Below, piece after piece: positions 41,901-51,073 of a DNA stretch of 64,000 nucleotides (its first letter is position 1; every line of letters starts with the position of its first letter). The stretch lies in NCBI GenBank assembly GCA_030849805.1, contig JASANZ010002238.1, forward strand, positions 1 through 64,000. The letters run 5' to 3'. Below the pieces are notes generated by a model. The model ran no database searches. It worked only from the letters and a program-made list of their open reading frames with translations, and was not told the origin of the DNA. Source of the DNA: Sergeia podlipaevii (lineage: Eukaryota; Euglenozoa; Kinetoplastea; Trypanosomatida; Trypanosomatidae). The position numbers were made by a program, and so were the translations under genes.

Positions 41901-42625
41901 ACCACCGCAACATCCCGCCGTTGAATCCAGAGGAATTTATTGAAAAGGTGGTGTACCAGTCTGAAGTGCGCGGGATTGCGTTTAGTGGCATTCACAATGT
42001 CCTCCTTGCGCGCGACATCAACCTCGAGCTGGGCACCCCAGACGATGCGGAGATTGTGGAGACGCGATATGGTCTTGCAAACGCGAAACTAGCGGAGATG
42101 GCGGAGCTGATGGAAAACCAGCTCCCAGTAGTCAACCCGGACATTTTTGCTTTGCTCACGTGCCTAGCACGCAGTGGCGTCGCGCTCGCCGTGGTAACGT
42201 ACGGTCGCAACTTGAAGCAGCTCATGACGCACAATCCCGAGCTGGCCAGCCTTTTTGTTGCGCGTATTGATGGTGAAGAGGCCTATGACAGGCAGATTAG
42301 AGGAAGGCCGCACTTGGATCTCTACACATGCGCTGCCGAGAAGATCCACATCAACCCTAGCAGATGCATTGTCATTGGGCATCATCTGGACCGTGGGTAT
42401 AGCGCGGAGGATCTTGTAAAGTTCCGCATGTTCCTTGATGTAGAAGACCCTTTCGTGAGCAGCCGCGTTTCTACAAAGCCGTACCCGACGCTGGATGCGG
42501 AGTACGTGGAGAAATGCCAGCGCGACAACCCCGTTGTGTGCCGTCTGCGTCTTGCGAAGATCCCAATGACAATTGACGAAATTGAAGATGTTGTGGATGG
42601 ACGCTTGCTGAGCGGTGCCGATTGA
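38918..42625 (+). CDS. GH65-like glycosidase/phosphorylase fused to degenerate HAD domain
   Basis: 1235 residues from ATG 38918 (MSAPHLAREYEVPK). N-terminal beta-sandwich (about 100-440) carries Ser/Asn-rich and Gly-rich inserts. The GH65 (alpha/alpha)6 barrel spans about 460-870: SLLYNAFRLFTMSYNIEKG, NNTQFHVNADIGYLVALYF, then GSVDEYNTCSSGNFYVHL, aligning with the GPDEYHxxVDNNAY block; Glu661 matches the family's general acid. The C-terminal GH65 cap is clear (EGLHFGAMSLSLVTLICG ... PAGVSRYHFTICWRG). However, the HxFWDxE segment reads LSQYIYHG, KQADV reads HKLVDIPDV, and the phosphate-site TSHGSSLS reads CTFDSPEAL. Residues about 1010-1200 resemble beta-phosphoglucomutase, but the FDxD nucleophile motif is FSGI (Ser1023, Ile1025) and the EDS acid loop reads GHH. 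The protein may be a non-phosphorolytic hydrolase or a carbohydrate-binding pseudoenzyme. Confidence 0.82.
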   Translation: MSAPHLAREYEVPKRPVFVLDDMEVVQSTDSAAYVSSSLTDSVMYGTNGNIGLRHCSEVETIGFKTQVIMNGVHHLAPFENYCKSSAIPQHRQVGAYVCGADLDCLVDGESGTLSSMPLRRLSLKDGAYRSFCEDVMSSDGGLIFDSTYVRTVSATDLSLWGAQAVCSNFRFVSPSTSTGGAGTADAMTQDDRRCNYFSSWSAHSGTIGNNNNNSSGRGSGVGGGLRSDTSTDCLAAMTTSRSVIGESYKLEFAATFTVDLEEWEVMKAQQMDEVWQRSQTSGILVNTTTALSCIVDYGTNKTRINPEVEIMVCSGDDDPASPISLDRFPSSVFGNTNANANKDQSGMAAAGGGVGSLTGGGVGGGAAASGGGGGGHLGGMSGCNITSSNTGGDSLVGSSGARRRTTYGVQFKDSRRRLVIRARFLFLLTEDAIPESVSLTFKARHYVGSVPPLRPFPSIGSIIESRRRSLEAFWATYDIDLQLQEELTPNRTRLSLLYNAFRLFTMSYNIEKGIPRAGCSAVGEGLQCDLSQYIYHGIYYTLTQPESALSLLKGLYAYLPQTRLNARNLCIPVGAVYPVTTITGINCKSNANVNNTQFHVNADIGYLVALYFSAAESISTEHRLMLLELMLETARVWPYIGDWQENRTVFRLDNIGSVDEYNTCSSGNFYVHLSAQEHMLKTVKLFQRQERMIAAEHVAALLERIAMTREEVLSLEEVSRAISIHRDDQQGVYLVHDNFHTLSEWTEERVKHPLHSNYHPLAIYRHKLVDIPDVLLGMLLYRERFERHEFERNLAYYVPLCTFDSPEALGIVAIAQCCARLNYAQPIPYLRSLSNLDLDNILYTAEEGLHFGAMSLSLVTLICGVGGVSTMGGSIYLNPVLPAGVSRYHFTICWRGAVLRTTLDAESLTYELVSGDSIRFIHGDTKNRIHLHTGFRRFEASRKLTIPRISFSQINQFEGAIVLCDAIFHNLLEYSYISWLRTLETLFDNFRTLHHRNIPPLNPEEFIEKVVYQSEVRGIAFSGIHNVLLARDINLELGTPDDAEIVETRYGLANAKLAEMAELMENQLPVVNPDIFALLTCLARSGVALAVVTYGRNLKQLMTHNPELASLFVARIDGEEAYDRQIRGRPHLDLYTCAAEKIHINPSRCIVIGHHLDRGYSAEDLVKFRMFLDVEDPFVSSRVSTKPYPTLDAEYVEKCQRDNPVVCRLRLAKIPMTIDEIEDVVDGRLLSGAD

Positions 42626-43858
42626 GAAGAAGAATTTCTTGCGTGTGGGCTATCCTTAGCATAGAGGAGGATTGCGAGGGCGTTGGGGGAGGGAGGTGAG
42701 GGGGGGGGGGTAGCTGGAGGATGTATATGGCNGGGGGGTAGCTGGAGGATGTATATGGCGTATAAAGGGAGTGTTGTCTCCCCTCTCTATGAAGTTTATA
42801 TGAATAAGAAAGAAACGCCTCAATACCAACATAGAAGAAAAAAAAGTAGACGATTGAAAAGTCGTTGCAAATGAGAGTCATTGAGGTGAAAAGCACAAAC
42901 ACAAATAGTAAAAATGAAAACGAGGTTTTTTTGTACTTTGTATTCATTCGATATATTCGTCCCTCTTGTGATAGAAGTCGGAATTATAAACAACAAAATA
43001 AAACGGAGGTGATCTTTACGCCTTTCTTTTCTTTTTTTTTTGGCCATAAATATATTAGAGTGTACGTATGTGTGTGTGTGTGTGCTAAAAGTAATAACCC
43101 CTCCCCCTTTCTGTGGTACTGCGCTGTGTTCAGCCATTTTTTTTTTTCAGTTTTGTTGTGAGTTTTCATTTTTTGTCGTTGGTAATTATTACTACTTTTT
43201 TTTTTTTTTATCCCTGAGATGCTTTTTGTACTTGCTCTGATGAATAGTATTCCATTATTACTTTTTTAGTTGGACGCATTGTTTTTTCTTCTTTTTTTGT
43301 ATTTGCTTTCATTTTATATCATAATATGTTTCTCGAGTTATATACATTTTTATTAATTTGCATCTTAAACAATAGTAATAATAAGAGAATATCATCACTT
43401 AGTGGTACATTCTGGGGGGCGGAATAGGAGGCAAAAGCTGTCGATGGAGAGCTACCATTTTTTTATTATTATTTTTTTTTGCGATGGATGCACAAGTTTA
43501 TACATATGCAAAAATATTATAAAAAAGAAGGACGATTTTTCTCATTGACATTTTTTTTTTTTTTCGTAACACTATCGCTTATGTGGCACGGTGATGATAT
43601 ATTGTCATGTAATGCCTTTATACTTTGTGAGTTTAAGGCGCCACTATTCACACTTTCTGCATTTATGTTTTGCTTATCTCTAAATCCATTATTTTTTTTA
43701 ATTTTTTTAAAGGTCTTTGAAGTCATATCTTGCTGATTTGGCTGTGTGATTGCGTTTATACAAAGAAAGGAACGAAATACACACTGGATTATTATTATTA
43801 TTATTATTATTGCAATTTGTTTGCTAAATCACACTTATAATTACTTTTTGATAGGAAT
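42626..43858 (+). other. spacer with tandem duplication and one ambiguous base
   Basis: No gene seen. A G-rich duplicated segment flanks the single N (42732). GT repeats lie near 43070 and an ATT repeat at 43789-43811. The best acceptor for the next gene is AG at 43853-43854 after a short T-tract, only four bases before the ATG. Confidence 0.5.
42705..42759 (+). repeat. two-copy tandem repeat of about 27 bp around the N
   Basis: The unit, a G-run followed by TAGCTGGAGGATGTATATGGC, occurs twice (about 42705-42731 and 42733-42759) with the undetermined base 42732 exactly between. The copy number may be collapsed or uncertain because of the poly-G. Confidence 0.85.
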
Positions 43859-44326
43859 ATGACAGGTATATCGCTTCTTCTTCAGGTAGGCTTGGTATTT
43901 AGCGTCTTGGGCCAGGTAGCCCCACACCTGCTTCACGCGTATCGTTTTCTCCCGTTTCTCTTTCTACTCATGGCATGTACGGTGCTGCTTCTATGGACTT
44001 TAGTGTGGATGATTGTGTTTGCGGATCGCACGATGCGCACCTTTACCGCTAATACGCGAGCAGAGAAGAGGGAGAGTAGGGCGACGACAGTAGTAGAGGT
44101 GCCGTTACACCTGGAGGCATTCTGGCGTGTCAACATCACCATGAGCTCCATCTGTGCCGTTGCGATATTGTGTATGGTGGCTTGGCTAGTGGATCGCGTA
44201 GGCCGAAGCTGGTCACTCTATGTCCTTCCATTGCTGGATAGTTTTGATGAGATTGAAATTCAGTTGTGGGATACGATGGAGGACATGCGAGGTCGCGTCC
44301 CACCAGAGGCTCTTTCGAAGGAATAG
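43859..44326 (+). CDS. small multi-span membrane protein, unknown
   Basis: 155 residues. Hydrophobic segments lie at about 4-22 (ISLLLQVGLVFSVLGQV), 29-54 (RFLPFLFLLMACTVLLLWTL) and 93-112 (ITMSSICAVAILCMVAWLV), with a basic loop (ANTRAEKRESR) between the second and third. The hydrophilic tail contains DSFDEIEIQLWDTMEDMRG. No family recognised. The codon composition is more GC-balanced than its flanks, which supports a real gene. Stop is TAG. Confidence 0.75.
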   Translation: MTGISLLLQVGLVFSVLGQVAPHLLHAYRFLPFLFLLMACTVLLLWTLVWMIVFADRTMRTFTANTRAEKRESRATTVVEVPLHLEAFWRVNITMSSICAVAILCMVAWLVDRVGRSWSLYVLPLLDSFDEIEIQLWDTMEDMRGRVPPEALSKE

Positions 44327-45113
44327 GTACTGCATTTACTGCACTGAAAAGGGAGTGAGATGTCTTCTTTTTTTTCTCTCCCTTTTTCTTTTTTTGATTC
44401 TTTTGTTGTGGGTGTCCCTTTCTCTTGATTTCTTGTTGTTGTTTTTTTTTTTTTTTTTTTTGAGACACATATATTGAATGATATGTGTTGTAATAATAAT
44501 CGAGTAGCTGCAAGGAGAAGAGCAATTACTTAGCTACAACAACCGAAAAAGGAACGAATCATGGAAAAGAAAAAAATTTGTTTTCATTACTAAACGTGTA
44601 GAAACAGATTTCTATGCGCTTTGCTATGAGCGAGTATCTACTTTTTTATGCAAAGAAATCTTTTAATTTGTTTATTTACATGGGAAGCTGTTTTCAACTG
44701 AAAGATAGCTTTTAGCGAACAACGCTTTATGTTTTGCTTTATGTTGCTTTGTGTTTGTCTACTTTCTTTCTTTCTTCCTTCCGAAAAGGAATATGAGTTT
44801 TTTTTTCACCACTAAGCTCTTATTTAGCCACATAGGAATTTAGTACTTCTCCTCAAATAGCAAAACGAAGTCCCTCTTTAACATTCGTGTTTGCACGTGG
44901 AGCGGAAGTGGAAGTGCCTATTCTGTGAATTTTTTAGCACCTACAGTTGGAGACTATACTTACCGCTCCTCGCACCTTTTCTGTTTGTCAAAACCTGTAG
45001 CTAGTACGCTGTCTTCTGCGAAGCGATCGTACGCAACTTCAAGCAGCACTGGTTCATTTCCGTCTTCCTCTTCTTCCACCGCATCTTCGTCATCCTTCCT
45101 CTTTGAAAGAAAC
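44327..45113 (+). other. spacer before PDE12-like gene
   Basis: No gene seen. A T19 run is near 44442. The reading frame of the next gene is open back to about 44925 but has no ATG there; that stretch is a pyrimidine-rich leader (45055-45104) with AG at 45108-45109, four bases before the chosen ATG. Confidence 0.5.
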
Positions 45114-47168
45114 ATGGATCGTTGGGCATCACGTAGAAAGACTGCCATCTCATCCTCTCCCTCCATGAAGAACTCCACAATGGTATCACGTGTTGCGTCA
45201 CGACGCAATACCGCCGCCGTCTTGCACCCGGAGAATAGCACGATTGTTTCTCTTGACTTGTGTTTTCAGACTTCTCCAGACTCGGACACTGTAATCACAA
45301 AGAGTCTGGTCAGGCAAGAACAGGGGGCAGCTGCCAAAACGCTTGATCGCATTCGTCTATTGTGTGCCCCAAAGCCGTCAAAACAGGCGGAGAGTGCGAA
45401 GAAATCGGCAGGCAAGTCTGTCGGTAAGGAGGAGCTGCTTGCTGCTTGCCCTCCTGTTTTTGTGCTTGGCGTGTCGAGTGACGAGGAGCAAGACTTGAAG
45501 CATAGCAGTATAGCGGGATCGTACGTCGAGCTGGACGCTTCGCTCAGCAACAGCGTGTTTTGGCGTCGCGCTCGTGTCCTTCGCATTGGTGCTGTGGAGG
45601 TGTCGGTGCACTACAACATCCCCGTTATCACCAGCATCACCCCTCCAAGCAAACCCTTTGTTGGGCTTCCTGTGGTCTGCGCGAACATCACCACCCTTTT
45701 CACCACCGCCGATGATCTGTACTACGAATGGTGCGTCAAGGATGTCAACGCAGATGCAGCGAAGGATGACCTGCGCGTGGTGTCTACCAACGCTGTTTTG
45801 GTGCCTACCTCAGAATTGCTTGGGAAAACACTCACGCTGCGCGTTACACCAGATAAGGAAACTGGCGTGTGGACGCAGGTGGCGCTGCCTCCAGTTCAAA
45901 TGCCACCTCCACCCGTGGAGCGCTGGTCTGAAACAACAACACGTGCTGAGTACCCGGCGTTTCGCGTCACCACATACAACATTCTTTATGATGGCTTCTG
46001 TGCCGCTCGTCGCAGTCGCATGAAGATCTACCCCTTTGCCACCGATGAGGTCCTCGCCATTGAAAATCGGCAGGTGCGCATTTTACAAGAGCTACTGGCA
46101 TGCAACACTGATATTATCTGTCTTCAGGAATGTGGCAAGACTCTATTTAATGAGTTCATGTATCCAGCATTGCACGCATGCGGGTTTGATGGTGTCTACC
46201 ACAACAAAATGGGCAGTGCACAGGAAGGGTGCGGGTTTTTCCTTCGCGCGGAGCGTTTCGAACTCGTCGAAACGCAGCTGGTTCCTCTTAACTGGTCAAC
46301 GATAGAGAAGCGAACGCCAGAGACTGCGGCGGTAATTGCAGAGCAGCACGTTGGGCTGAAGGAGGCTCTAGAGCACATCACATCCATCGCCACTATCTTC
46401 ACACTGCGCGAGAGGAATACGGGAAAGGAGGTGGTGGTTGGTAACACTCATTTGTTCTATCACGCCAATGCCTGTCACATTCGCATTCTTCAGACCTATA
46501 TATACCTTTTGACTCTTCAAGAAGCTTCCAATGCTCCTTGCAGCAACCCGTCGGCATCTTCAGCGGAGCACACACGGCCTATTGTACTGTGCGGGGACTG
46601 CAATTTTACGCACACAACAGGCGCATATCGGCTGGTGTCCACTGGGCAGGTCGAGGCGGAGCATCACTCATGGCAGAAAGGAAAACTATTCTACTGGGGT
46701 TGCGATCGACAGCTTGGCTACAATGAGGATGAGGCGGAAGAACTCATGGCGGCGACTGACAACAAGAGCGGAGGTGGAAATAGTGCTGAGACAGATGCGA
46801 AGAAGAAAGCGGTTACCACCTCTACGTCGGTTGCTATTGCGACGGAAGGGACAGATGCAGAGAGCAAAGCAGCTACTGTAGCAGAGGCTCGCCCACCTCT
46901 TGAAAAGTGGTACCACACCACCCTGCGTGCTCCGTTCCGTCTGACAGATGCATACGACCGCACTGACCCATCAATGCCATGGACGAACTACACAATGACC
47001 TTTCGTGAGGTAATTGACTACATTTTTTTTTCTGAAGACACCCTTGATGTGCTGCGCACGGTGCCCATTCCACCAGAGTCAGAGCTCTCTGAGAACTATG
47101 CTCTCCCGAATGCTAAGTACCCATCTGATCATGTGGCGCTCATTGCAGACCTTGCATTCAAGAAGTAG
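45114..47168 (+). CDS. PDE12-like endonuclease/exonuclease/phosphatase-family nuclease
   Basis: 684 residues. It starts MDRWASRRKTAISSSPSMK, a Ser/Arg-rich, mostly acid-free segment compatible with mitochondrial import. The C-terminal EEP domain (about 283-684) has RVTTYNILYDGFC, the metal-binding Glu339 in CLQECGK, GNTHLFYHANACHIRILQ, Asp495/Asn497 in CGDCNF, and the terminal SDHVALIADL with His673. The arrangement, the ELLACNTDIICLQE block and the YALPNAKYPSDH ending match PDE12/2'-phosphodiesterase more than CCR4. Human PDE12 is mitochondrial and trims poly(A) and 2',5'-oligoadenylate. The middle region (about 130-280) resembles the beta-rich N-terminal part of PDE12. A Lys/Ala/Thr-rich insert (about 565-600) interrupts the catalytic domain. 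Role in mitochondrial RNA turnover is inferred. Stop is TAG. Confidence 0.82.
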   Translation: MDRWASRRKTAISSSPSMKNSTMVSRVASRRNTAAVLHPENSTIVSLDLCFQTSPDSDTVITKSLVRQEQGAAAKTLDRIRLLCAPKPSKQAESAKKSAGKSVGKEELLAACPPVFVLGVSSDEEQDLKHSSIAGSYVELDASLSNSVFWRRARVLRIGAVEVSVHYNIPVITSITPPSKPFVGLPVVCANITTLFTTADDLYYEWCVKDVNADAAKDDLRVVSTNAVLVPTSELLGKTLTLRVTPDKETGVWTQVALPPVQMPPPPVERWSETTTRAEYPAFRVTTYNILYDGFCAARRSRMKIYPFATDEVLAIENRQVRILQELLACNTDIICLQECGKTLFNEFMYPALHACGFDGVYHNKMGSAQEGCGFFLRAERFELVETQLVPLNWSTIEKRTPETAAVIAEQHVGLKEALEHITSIATIFTLRERNTGKEVVVGNTHLFYHANACHIRILQTYIYLLTLQEASNAPCSNPSASSAEHTRPIVLCGDCNFTHTTGAYRLVSTGQVEAEHHSWQKGKLFYWGCDRQLGYNEDEAEELMAATDNKSGGGNSAETDAKKKAVTTSTSVAIATEGTDAESKAATVAEARPPLEKWYHTTLRAPFRLTDAYDRTDPSMPWTNYTMTFREVIDYIFFSEDTLDVLRTVPIPPESELSENYALPNAKYPSDHVALIADLAFKK

Positions 47169-47283
47169 CAGAGGACACACTTGCACGACTATGCGGCTCT
47201 CTGGTGTATAAAAGATGAAAGGTGTGTGAGAGAGGAGGAGGTTGAATGATTTTGCTGCTGGTAAACGTTTCAAATGGGCGTCT

Positions 47284-47319
<36 letters not shown>

Positions 47320-48034
47320 TTTTTACCGAGAATATTATGAGTATAGCGATAAAATTTATCTAATGCTCGTGTTTCTTGTGTTTTTGGAGTGTTTGTATAT
47401 CTTGCTTTGTGTACTTCTTTTCTTACTTGCTTCTTCTCAAATATCTTTTTTTCTACTCATATTTTGCCTCTTTTTTTATTATTTATTTTTATCGCAAAAG
47501 TCAGCGAACGGAGCAACACGTACAGGAAGCAATTGGCAAATACAGATTGCCAGCACGCCGACCTGTCAAATTGCGAAGTGTTCGCTTACGCACACTGTGC
47601 TATTATATTTTACTTTCTGATTTAACATATTATTCTTACTTTAACAATATAGATTCCTTTCCTAGAACGTGTTTATATATACCTGTAGAATCGCGTCTAT
47701 CCTGGTGTTGTGCCTAAAGGAAAACACCACTTCTTTCAATTATTGGTGCAGCTTGGAACGTCAGAGGAATAAAGAAGCTGAGAGTAGCAACACAAGTTTA
47801 AATTGAAAAGGAAAATAGGGCAGAATAAACTTGGAATCAGGTGCATTAGATCGCTGTGTGAGTTTTCTTTTTTAACAAAAATAATACATATATATGATTA
47901 TATTATATTTCAAGTTTTGGTAGATAGTTCATTGTATTCTCACTTCAGTACTGATACTTTTTGATGTGGTTGTTCTCATCAATATAAATTGGTATTTTAG
48001 TGAGTACTTTTTTTCTCCTTTCCAGCCTTTTCAA
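47169..48034 (+). other. spacer with (TA)n and a GC-richer island
   Basis: (TA)16 lies at 47287-47318. A stretch at about 47497-47600 is clearly less T-rich than its surroundings and holds two perfect short hairpins (see the separate entry). A TTTTTTTCTCCTTTCCAG tract with AG at about 48024 is a strong acceptor just before the next ATG. Confidence 0.5.
47534..47585 (+). other. two adjacent perfect hairpins in spacer, possible structured RNA
   Basis: Hairpin 1: TGGCAA (47534-47539), seven-base loop, TTGCCA (47547-47552). Hairpin 2: GCGAA (47573-47577), loop GTG, TTCGC (47581-47585). They lie in a GC-richer island between two T-rich blocks. No known RNA family recognised; the pairs could also be chance. 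Confidence 0.3.
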
Positions 48035-51000
48035 ATGCCAAACGAGAAAAGCGTGTTCGAGCCTTACACAGCACCACTGTCGTGTAGTTTATCGCTTTTT
48101 TGCCAGCGAAACTTACGCCAGTGTGCGCGACTACATGAGGGCGAACTGTTCCCGAAAAGCAGCTCGAACGTTGGAGGCTTTGACAGCCTATCAGAGGGCC
48201 CCTCTAGTCTCCAGTACTCCTCTCCACATGAAGTTCTTCATCACGTGCCTGAGGACATCACATCCCTCTCCGCTTTTCAGTTAACCTCTCTGTCCTCGCA
48301 GCTGGGTGGTGTAGTCGATAGTAGTGCGCTGATGACACTTAACAATAGCAGCGTAAAGACAAGAGGCACTTCTGGCAAAGATGCCACAACTACTTCTGTC
48401 CTTTCCAGAAAGGCCCCGAAGAGGCACGCAAGTAACAGCAGTAGCAACAGGTCGTGCTTGGCCACAGCGGGTGGGACAGAGAGAGACTCTCAACTGCCGT
48501 GCGGGATCAGCGTGAGTGGGGAGAGGACGGACGCGAGCAGTTCCATAAAGCAGACCTTTACGCATTCGTCAACGTCTGCCTGTGGCGTCCGCATTATGAA
48601 CGATGACGATGAGGGGGATGATGCCGAGGCAGATCATGCAAGCAATAAAGCTTATCATCGCAGCTCAGACGGACAGGAGACGACTCTCCGTATGAAGGTC
48701 TGCGAACCGGTGAGCAGTAACGACACTTCTCCAGACTGTTGCCCACCGCCAGCTGACAGTGCTTTCACCCCGCACAAGCACGAAAAGGAGTTGCATAAAA
48801 ATAGACGGCACATCCGCGATGTTGGTTGCCCGCCGCACTGCCGACTTACACCACCACCGTCAGCTGTGCTTGCGAGGCCTCCGGCAGACAATGACGAGTC
48901 GCATACAGAGAAGGTATTGTTCCCTGTTTACTCGCCTGGAGAATCTGCTAGAACAGGAGAGACCTTCTGCCTATCACAGTACATGGTGGCGCACACACCA
49001 CACAAACCTCGCAACGATGGGCGGCTTGCCGTGACGAGAAATCTCAGTTCACAGCGTGGTGACCCATTGCACATGCGGAATACCGTGGATGACGGCAAAG
49101 CAATGTGGACTTTAGAAAATAAGGGTAGCTGTGCTGTTGGCACCCAACATGACCACCGCGAGCAAACGCATGACGATCACCAAAGCGAGTACCGAGTACT
49201 ACGGGAAGCTGTCTCCTCTTCGTCACTATCTCACTTTCAGCCAAGTATGACACAGCTACCTTCGCCCGTCAGCGGCACTCCCCATCGACTGCCAGGTCAA
49301 CTATCGAGAGAGGATGACCCCCCTTTCTTCTACGCAACACATCAAGATTGGCTTGCAGCTTCGTATGTGTCCATGTGTCCTACACCCTCCAAGGAGCCCT
49401 GCACCATTAATGCTGGGTCTGAGGAGCGAGTGAGCGATGATGCTGCTCTCCTCACAGGCTTTCCATCCCCTGTGAAACTTTCTCCCATCCCTACAAAAAC
49501 CTACGGGGTGGCGACGGTTCTACGGCGTCAGCAACAATACTGTGGCGGCAGCAGTATCACCAGTACGCACCATCGCTCTCCCTCTGCACTGCAGCCATCT
49601 GCCGCGGCTTCTCCTATCAAGGACAAGAACACTACTCCAAGGAAAGCATCAGGTGAAAGCGGATTGAGGGAGGCTCTAGAAGTGCCTGCCCCTCCTGCCG
49701 TCATGAACCGCAATGACAGCTTGCGCGCTACTTTCAAGTGCGAGATATACTCGACCCAGACCCCGCCACGTGAGCCAGGTCCGAACTTCCAGACGACCAT
49801 CTGGCCAACGAATTTGTCAGCGGCTGGTGCAAGGCCTGCAGCAGCAACACCATCACCTCGACCGCAACAAGAGCAGAAGCAGCAGCACCTTCACTGTGGA
49901 AGCAGCGTCACAAACAGTACCACAGCTACGAGTGCCTGTGCAGAAAATATGAACACCGCAACGACGCTCAACTCCAGATCGGTCACTGCCATATATCCCT
50001 TTGGGTTAAGTGGCACCGTCATCAACAGTTCTCTACTGCACACCTCTCACATGGAAGGAGGTTCTAGTATTTTTCTGGCTACACAATCAGTCAAACAGTG
50101 CAGCACTAGCAACACCGTCACTCCGGCGAGTGCTGCAATGGCGAAGACGACTAGTAGTAGTAGTAGTAGTAGTAGTACTGCGCTAAACCCTGCTGTTACC
50201 CCTGTGACAGTGGAGAAGGGTGGTGTTCTGAATAGCGAGGAAGCACATCGCAGTTCACTGGCCACACCGATGGTATCAGACATTCAGATGCCCTCCGCAA
50301 GTTGCCATTACAACACCAGCTCTTCGATTGTTCTTGGTACCGCATTGGCTAGTACTAATCAGTTGCCTGGCCACGTTGCTACTGATAAGCAGCAGAGCAT
50401 GACAACTATTAACACAAGCAATCCAGCCTCACAGCAGTACATTACTGCAAAACCTATCCCAGGCATGCTGACGATGGCTGCACACACTCCTCAGCCACCC
50501 TGTTACAGCAACACGGGTAGAAACAGCAGGAATAGTGATGATGCGGCGGGGGGCCGCCCTGTGCAGCAGCATTGCAGAAGTCACGTTCTCATGGCGCCAA
50601 CACCAGATGAACGAGCGCGATTTCGTGACCCTATGTCAGGGATGATACCCACGACTGAAGAAGCGCACGGCCAGCGTCCCAGTGATGCTGCTCCTCCTGG
50701 CATCAGCAGTTCTACGAGAGAAGTGCATCGAGGAACCGCAGTGACGGAGACGCTGTGTTACCGCGCTCTCTTTTCTTCCTTGCCTGCACCCGATAGAAGG
50801 GCAAGTCTGGACGTTTCCAGCGCTCATGCACTGCAGGAACACCGCAAACGCTACCACAGAAGCGCCGAATGTCACCGCTCCCATCACAATGACGTGGCGT
50901 CTGGTAAACTGGTCAGCAGCGCTGCCCCTGTCGCGCCTGCTTCTCCCTTGCCAAGAAAGCCCACTCGCAGTGCGCCGATGAGCATGGACGCATGTATTCC

Positions 51001-51073
51001 AAGTGACTTGCTACGCCCGTGGCGGCCCACTACAGGGACTTCTTCTACACACGCATTGGACAGCTGGCTTTGA
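48035..51073 (+). CDS. large Ser/Thr-rich, largely disordered protein, unknown
   Basis: 1012 residues from ATG 48035 (MPNEKSVFEPYTAPLSC), ten bases after a strong acceptor. The composition is dominated by Ser, Thr, Pro, Ala and His, with no membrane segment and no recognised domain. Short more complex islands may be binding motifs: DPPFFYATHQDWLAASYVSM (about 430), TFKCEIYSTQTPPREPGPNF (about 570), and ETLCYRALFSSLPAPDRRAS (about 905). Many SP/TP dipeptides, such as PTPSKEP and SPVKLSPIP, suggest proline-directed phosphorylation. An AGT repeat encodes nine Ser near residue 710. Probably a regulatory or scaffold protein; nothing more can be said. The stop TGA runs straight into a (TA)n tract. 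Confidence 0.72.
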   Translation: MPNEKSVFEPYTAPLSCSLSLFCQRNLRQCARLHEGELFPKSSSNVGGFDSLSEGPSSLQYSSPHEVLHHVPEDITSLSAFQLTSLSSQLGGVVDSSALMTLNNSSVKTRGTSGKDATTTSVLSRKAPKRHASNSSSNRSCLATAGGTERDSQLPCGISVSGERTDASSSIKQTFTHSSTSACGVRIMNDDDEGDDAEADHASNKAYHRSSDGQETTLRMKVCEPVSSNDTSPDCCPPPADSAFTPHKHEKELHKNRRHIRDVGCPPHCRLTPPPSAVLARPPADNDESHTEKVLFPVYSPGESARTGETFCLSQYMVAHTPHKPRNDGRLAVTRNLSSQRGDPLHMRNTVDDGKAMWTLENKGSCAVGTQHDHREQTHDDHQSEYRVLREAVSSSSLSHFQPSMTQLPSPVSGTPHRLPGQLSREDDPPFFYATHQDWLAASYVSMCPTPSKEPCTINAGSEERVSDDAALLTGFPSPVKLSPIPTKTYGVATVLRRQQQYCGGSSITSTHHRSPSALQPSAAASPIKDKNTTPRKASGESGLREALEVPAPPAVMNRNDSLRATFKCEIYSTQTPPREPGPNFQTTIWPTNLSAAGARPAAATPSPRPQQEQKQQHLHCGSSVTNSTTATSACAENMNTATTLNSRSVTAIYPFGLSGTVINSSLLHTSHMEGGSSIFLATQSVKQCSTSNTVTPASAAMAKTTSSSSSSSSTALNPAVTPVTVEKGGVLNSEEAHRSSLATPMVSDIQMPSASCHYNTSSSIVLGTALASTNQLPGHVATDKQQSMTTINTSNPASQQYITAKPIPGMLTMAAHTPQPPCYSNTGRNSRNSDDAAGGRPVQQHCRSHVLMAPTPDERARFRDPMSGMIPTTEEAHGQRPSDAAPPGISSSTREVHRGTAVTETLCYRALFSSLPAPDRRASLDVSSAHALQEHRKRYHRSAECHRSHHNDVASGKLVSSAAPVAPASPLPRKPTRSAPMSMDACIPSDLLRPWRPTTGTSSTHALDSWL

